Under the pieces are notes generated by a model. It did no database searches, was not told the DNA's origin, and saw only the letters and a program-made list of their open reading frames with translations. A stretch of DNA of 64,000 nt from Autumnicola musiva (GTDB taxonomy: Bacteria > Bacteroidota > Bacteroidia > Flavobacteriales > Flavobacteriaceae), in the NCBI RefSeq assembly GCF_031846585.1, contig NZ_JAVRHK010000008.1, positions 62,001 through 126,000 of the forward strand. The letters are read 5' to 3'. Both the position numbers and the translations under genes were made by a program. Positions 60,711 through 64,000 of this stretch are shown one piece after another (the first letter of the stretch is position 1; every line of letters begins with the position of its first letter).

Positions 60711-61214
60711 ATGGGAAATTTAAAACAGACTTATTTAATTTTGGCTATTCTTTTTTTGAATAGCTGCCAACAGCCAAATGAAGGATATCAAAAATTGACA
60801 AAATATCTAGAGAAGAATATAGAGACTCACGAAGTTTCTGAATCACATTTGTACTTTTTTCTACCTGATGATGCCTGTTCCGGATTGGTAGGAGCCTTAA
60901 CTCCATACTTCAATTCTATGAAAGACGAAAAGAGGATTTCATTAGTCCTTATTGGTAGGTCAAAAAGAAAATTAGATATTATATCAAAAGACTTTATCGC
61001 CAAAAACCAATTGCAATTTGACACTTCTGGAAAAGCCTATAATTACAATCTCGTCAAACCGTTAACTCCTACTATTTATATAATTTCTAGTTCAGGAGAG
61101 ATAGAAGTAAAAGAATATCCTGAAATAGATTTACAGCAAATGAAAGAAGATGTCGACCATTTTCTAAAGACAGAGAAAGAGAATTCGAAAAAAGCAACTG
61201 CCAACAGTGTATAA
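60711..61214 (+). CDS. Small lipoprotein, partner of the DUF4221 gene
   Basis: Encodes 167 aa. The start at 60711 gives a lipoprotein signal (LKQTYLILAILFLNSCQQ); longer frames overlap the DUF4221 gene. The mature part has alpha-beta alternation (YFFLPDDACSGLVGALTPYF, RISLVLIGRSKRKLDIISKD) that hints at a thioredoxin-like fold, with one Cys near the N-terminus of the fold. The stop codon lies within the attC-like block on its right. Confidence 0.6.
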   Translation: MGNLKQTYLILAILFLNSCQQPNEGYQKLTKYLEKNIETHEVSESHLYFFLPDDACSGLVGALTPYFNSMKDEKRISLVLIGRSKRKLDIISKDFIAKNQLQFDTSGKAYNYNLVKPLTPTIYIISSSGEIEVKEYPEIDLQQMKEDVDHFLKTEKENSKKATANSV

Positions 61215-61324
61215 AATCAATGTTTAATTTGTTATTGAATCGAAACACCTTACTCGCTGGTTTAGCGGATTGTCCTGCGGACAATCACGCTCGCCCGTTC
61301 GCACAGTATTATACGAGACGTTAC
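61200..61324. repeat. attC-like hairpin block, copy 2
   Basis: Aligned with 59395-59524. The outer stem is GTATAA / TTATAC, and an inner perfect stem GATTGTCC / GGACAATC lies at 61268-61285. The right end (TTATACGAGACGTTACC) corresponds to TTATACGGAACGTTGTC of copy 1. Confidence 0.6.
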
Positions 61325-61787
61325 CCTGCAAGCTGAAAGCAAAAAACATGAAACAGTCCTTGACCTTAATTTTACTTATCATTCTTATATTTTTTCAGTA
61401 TCCGTACGTGCAAATACGTTACTCCTTCTGGTAGCCGGCCAATAACTCCTCCAGTCTTTGGATGTTTTCAAAATTCTGGTCTATAAATTATAGTTTAGAT
61501 TATTTTTTTACTAAAAATTTAAGTTTAGGGATTTACTAATTCCTTTCGGTATGATTTATTACTACAAAATGATGAAATTTCCAACCTAGAAATTTTTGGT
61601 TAGGGTATAAAAAAAGGAGATAATTGCTGGGGCTTTAATTTCAACAATCACCAATTATTTTCTTTCAAATTAAAGATTGAATTTTCCCTATTTAAAGTTG
61701 AATTATAATTTAAGAAATTTATAAATGAGGTCATTAATTTGACTAGACACTACATAAGCGTTGGCTAAGCCTGATTAGCTACTTCTA
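61325..61787. other. Gene-free region right of the attC-like block
   Basis: No gene is supported. A leader-like ATGAAACAGTCCTTGACCTT at 61348 begins a hydrophobic peptide that stops after about 28 codons, perhaps the start of a lost cassette gene. The remainder is AT-rich. Confidence 0.35.
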
Positions 61788-63035
61788 TTAAGATTTCGAC
61801 ATTTTTTTATCCTTCTTAGCCATTCTTTTTTCTAAATTGCTCATATCACTGCTAATTTTATTTTCCATTACCCGTGCATAAATCTGAGTGGTAGATAATT
61901 TTGTATGTCCTAAAAGCTTGGATACCGTTTCAATGGGAACTCCGTTAGATAAGGTTACGGTGGTGGCAAAGGTATGCCGCGCGGAATGAAAAGTAATATG
62001 TTTTCTCACTTTTGAAGCTTTCATTACTTTTTTTACATATTCATTCATCTTTTGATTGGATCTCACAGGAAACAAATACTCACTAACAAGGTGAAACCGT
62101 TTATCCTGGTATTTTTTTAAAATAATATCCGCTTTATGGAGTAGTGGAGCTTTTACAGGTTCATTAGTTTTTTCGCGTCTAGTAGATATCCAGTTTTTAC
62201 CGTCCATTCCTTTAACGATATGATCTTTGGTGAGCTCCTTAAGCTCACCATAAGTAAGCCCGGTATAACAGGAGAATAGGAACATATCTTTAACCCGTTC
62301 CAGGGATTCACTCTTAAAAAACGTTTCTTCGACCATTTTTAATTCCCGTTCCGATAAGAATTGACGTTCGTTCTTCTCAAACTTCATTTTATAATTCTGA
62401 AAAGGGTTCTTTTCCAGCCATTCTAATTTAATGGCCAGGTTGATCATTTTTTTAAAGCGCTCCAAGTGTTTCATAGTCCCGTTGGTGCCACAGGTCTTCC
62501 TTGCTTTTTTAGCACGGTAATTCCTGAGAAACATTTCAAATTCGGTAATGAATTGGTAGTCGATCTGCTTTAGGTATACATCGTTGGTTTTCTTTTTCTT
62601 TTTTAGAAACTCGTCCAGGTATTTGGCAGTGGTATTATAGTTTTTAAGCGTACCCCATTTAAGGACTCCTTTCATTGTCTGGCTATGATACTTAATAATA
62701 TCCTTGAGGGTTTTATGCTCTTCATCTAACCCAAGATAGGAAGCTTTGACTTTATCGGCAGTGATTAAGGTATCTTTATCCAGAATTCTCTTTTGGGTGT
62801 CGAGTAATTTGGAATAAACCTGGTCTAAATAACTGTTTAATGTTTTAATCCTGGGGGAAGTTCCTTTAAGTCGTCCTTTAGAACTATCCCATTCATTAAC
62901 TGAAGTTTTCCTTTTTAGGCTCATTTCAGCGCATTTTCCATTTACCGTAATACGGGCGTAAATAGATAATTCTTTTTTGTTCCGGTTGAGTTTTCTTGTG
63001 AAGAAAAGTACGGAGAATGTAGTAAAATCAGGCAT
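61788..63035 (-). CDS. Tyrosine recombinase (integrase) of the right island unit
   Basis: Encodes 415 aa from ATG at 63035 (this start also matches the remnant at 25477). It has an arm-binding N-terminus (FFTRKLNRNKKELSIYARIT), a core-binding domain and a catalytic domain with Arg in SCYTGLTYGELKELTKDHI, HSARHTFATTVTL and the nucleophile Tyr in TTQIYARVM. It belongs to the Bacteroidota integrase group found on tRNA-targeting islands. It lies 217 bases from the 3' end of tRNA-Pro, its likely target. Confidence 0.93.
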   Translation of the reverse strand: MPDFTTFSVLFFTRKLNRNKKELSIYARITVNGKCAEMSLKRKTSVNEWDSSKGRLKGTSPRIKTLNSYLDQVYSKLLDTQKRILDKDTLITADKVKASYLGLDEEHKTLKDIIKYHSQTMKGVLKWGTLKNYNTTAKYLDEFLKKKKKTNDVYLKQIDYQFITEFEMFLRNYRAKKARKTCGTNGTMKHLERFKKMINLAIKLEWLEKNPFQNYKMKFEKNERQFLSERELKMVEETFFKSESLERVKDMFLFSCYTGLTYGELKELTKDHIVKGMDGKNWISTRREKTNEPVKAPLLHKADIILKKYQDKRFHLVSEYLFPVRSNQKMNEYVKKVMKASKVRKHITFHSARHTFATTVTLSNGVPIETVSKLLGHTKLSTTQIYARVMENKISSDMSNLEKRMAKKDKKMSKS

Positions 63036-63128
63036 TTCGAATGTCTTTAAGTTAAACAATAAGTGTTAAAGACGAAAGTCAAATCAATCTAATGATCATT
63101 CTAAGATAGTGAAATGCTGGAAAGAAAG

Positions 63129-63148
63129 TATTCACCGAATCATTCACT
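63129..63148. repeat. Recombinase arm-type motif, copy 3
   Basis: Identical 20 bases to 25571-25590 and 39352-39371. It is 115 bases from the tRNA 3' end. Confidence 0.55.
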
Positions 63149-63197
63149 GGATAGGGTGATATCAAACCATATCAAATGATATCGTAAAAACAAAAAA

Positions 63198-63234
63198 ACA
63201 CTGAAAATCAATAGATTAACAGTGTTTTTATATC
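63198..63234 (-). terminator. Terminator of the tRNA-Pro transcript
   Basis: Stem AACACTG / CAGTGTT with a T-run in the leftward direction, 18 bases past the tRNA 3' end. A near-identical copy is at 25636-25672. Confidence 0.75.
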
Positions 63235-63243
63235 CTTTTAAAG

Positions 63244-63263
63244 AAGGTTCGTCGGGGTGGCAG
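63244..63263. repeat. att core in the 3' end of tRNA-Pro
   Basis: The 20 bases AAGGTTCGTCGGGGTGGCAG are repeated at 25687-25706, and GTCGGGGTGGCAGGA from 63251 at 39279-39293. The core overlaps the acceptor stem and T-arm, as for many tRNA-targeting recombinases. Confidence 0.8.
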
Positions 63264-63326
63264 GATTCGAACCTGCGGCCTCCTGCTCCCAAAGCAGGCG
63301 CGATAACCGGGCTACGCTACACCCCG
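63252..63326 (-). tRNA. tRNA-Pro(TGG)
   Basis: 75 bases. Acceptor stem CGGGGTG / CACCCCG with discriminator A; anticodon loop TTTGGGA in the stem CCTGC / GCAGG gives anticodon TGG; T-loop GTTCGAATC present. CCA is not encoded. Confidence 0.95.
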
Positions 63327-63361
63327 AGTAATTTATTAATCGCGACTGGAACGCGATACTG

Positions 63362-63443
63362 CGGAGAGACCGGGATTCGAACCCGGGCATCCCGAAGGAT
63401 GACAGCTTAGCAGGCTGCTGCATTACCACTCTGCCACCTCTCC
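63362..63443 (-). tRNA. tRNA-Ser(GCT)
   Basis: 82 bases. Acceptor stem GGAGAGG / TCTCTCC with discriminator G; anticodon loop CTGCTAA gives GCT; a long variable arm (CATCCTTCGGGATG) as in class II tRNAs; T-loop GTTCGAATC present. It is 35 bases upstream of tRNA-Pro on the same strand, so they are probably cotranscribed. Confidence 0.95.
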
Positions 63444-63609
63444 GTTATATAATGAACTATGCAAATGTTTTTGCGGATGCAAATGTAGGTTTTACTTATT
63501 TACCTTCCAAACTTTCTATTCATTTTTCAGCTACAAATAAGTAAACAAAAGCTGTAGTATTATTTAAACACTTTTACTTCAGAATATTAGGGTGTGGGCA
63601 TTTTTCAAA

Positions 63610-64000
63610 TTAATTTCCCGAACCTTCCATTTCAATCAGCTTTGCCAAATTTTGTAAAATCCTTTCATGTTTTTTTACAAAAGGATTTTCCTGATTCCAG
63701 ACATAACCGGCCAATACAGCGCATATCTTTTCCTTTATCTTCTCGTTTGGTGCAGAATGGAACATGATTTTTTGAAGATTACCTGAATACCACTCTTTTA
63801 CGTAAGTATGGAAAACAGCAACTCCTTTTTTCATGTAGTCGGCATATTCTTTTTGCCAGTCAATATTCTCTCCTTTAAATTCCCTTAGAATTAGCTTTGC
63901 TGCCAGTAAGCCCGATTCTGTGGCAAAAGCGACTCCTGAAGAGAATACGGGATCCAGAAATTCTGCACTATTGCCGGTAAGCACAAAGCCATCTCCATAT
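63610..64000 (-). CDS. FAD-dependent oxidoreductase, halogenase/reductase-like (3' part)
   Basis: The gene runs out of the window on the right; about 130 C-terminal residues are seen. GDGFVLTGNSAEFLDPVFSS followed by GVAFATESGLLAAKLI is the third FAD-binding segment of the flavoprotein halogenase/geranylgeranyl-reductase group. In Flavobacteriaceae such genes belong to flexirubin-type pigment clusters or stand alone. The rest of the chain is helical. The exact family needs the missing N-terminus. Confidence 0.75.
   Translation of the reverse strand, partial: YGDGFVLTGNSAEFLDPVFSSGVAFATESGLLAAKLILREFKGENIDWQKEYADYMKKGVAVFHTYVKEWYSGNLQKIMFHSAPNEKIKEKICAVLAGYVWNQENPFVKKHERILQNLAKLIEMEGSGN

Noticed and set aside
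59395..61324. Classical integron
   Set aside because: The hairpin blocks resemble attC sites in shape, but the standard R'' and R' boxes do not fit and no IntI-type recombinase is in the window. Kept only as attC-like.

Overview
The window looks like chromosome from a marine-type Flavobacteriaceae bacterium (Bacteroidota; Gramella, Salegentibacter and Zunongwangia are the kind of genera it recalls). The reasons are a CusA-CusC style fusion, type IX secretion sorting tails, many short lipoproteins, DUF4221, Bacteroidota-type tyrosine recombinases and XRE proteins with a shared coiled-coil tail. The genus is an inference only.

Core part, about 1-25.4 kb. It opens with a heavy-metal efflux operon (RND pump fused to an outer-membrane factor, periplasmic adaptor, CDF-like cation transporter). 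Next is a GlxA/AraC-type regulator divergent from a small operon of glyoxalase-fold, NTF2-fold, DoxX-like and START-fold proteins, and then a decayed porin gene. From 7.8 to 24.2 kb the DNA is almost wholly a molybdenum-cofactor enzyme locus: two PaoABC-like three-subunit oxidoreductases, one IorAB-like exported oxidoreductase, a molybdate importer with its own Mop protein (modA-mop-modB-modC), MobA, XdhC and a MocA-like nucleotidyltransferase. These genes supply molybdate, build the cofactor, mature it and use it. A DUF1206 membrane protein and a strong terminator close this part.

Accessory part, about 25.4-63.3 kb. This reads as a tandem pile-up of genomic islands at the 3' end of tRNA-Pro(TGG). 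Copies of the tRNA 3' end lie at 25687, 39279 and, within the intact tRNA, at 63244. Two full tyrosine recombinases sit at the right ends of the units (37.8-39.0 and 61.8-63.0 kb), and a fragment of a third is left at 25.4 kb. Cargo of the left unit: an IS1595-disrupted, frameshifted C10 peptidase operon, an array of XRE regulators, an AbiEii-type toxin/antitoxin pair, ilvD with a Crp-type regulator, and a secreted metalloprotease with a small lipoprotein. Cargo of the right unit: an ABC-three-component conflict system, an NTase/HEPN-like gene, an EEP nuclease plus patatin pair, a Lamassu-type operon (MBL hydrolase, trypsin-like protease, small protein, SMC-like ATPase), an Mrr-type nuclease and a group of lipoprotein genes bounded by attC-like hairpins.

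A set of noncoding blocks (called R1 to R5 here) recurs through the accessory part in a similar order. Different cargo lies between the blocks, and one stretch at 45.0-45.6 kb has R1-R2-R3 with no gene between them. This suggests a shared scaffold with preferred cargo slots. Right of the recombinase are tRNA-Pro, tRNA-Ser(GCT) and the end of an FAD-dependent oxidoreductase gene.
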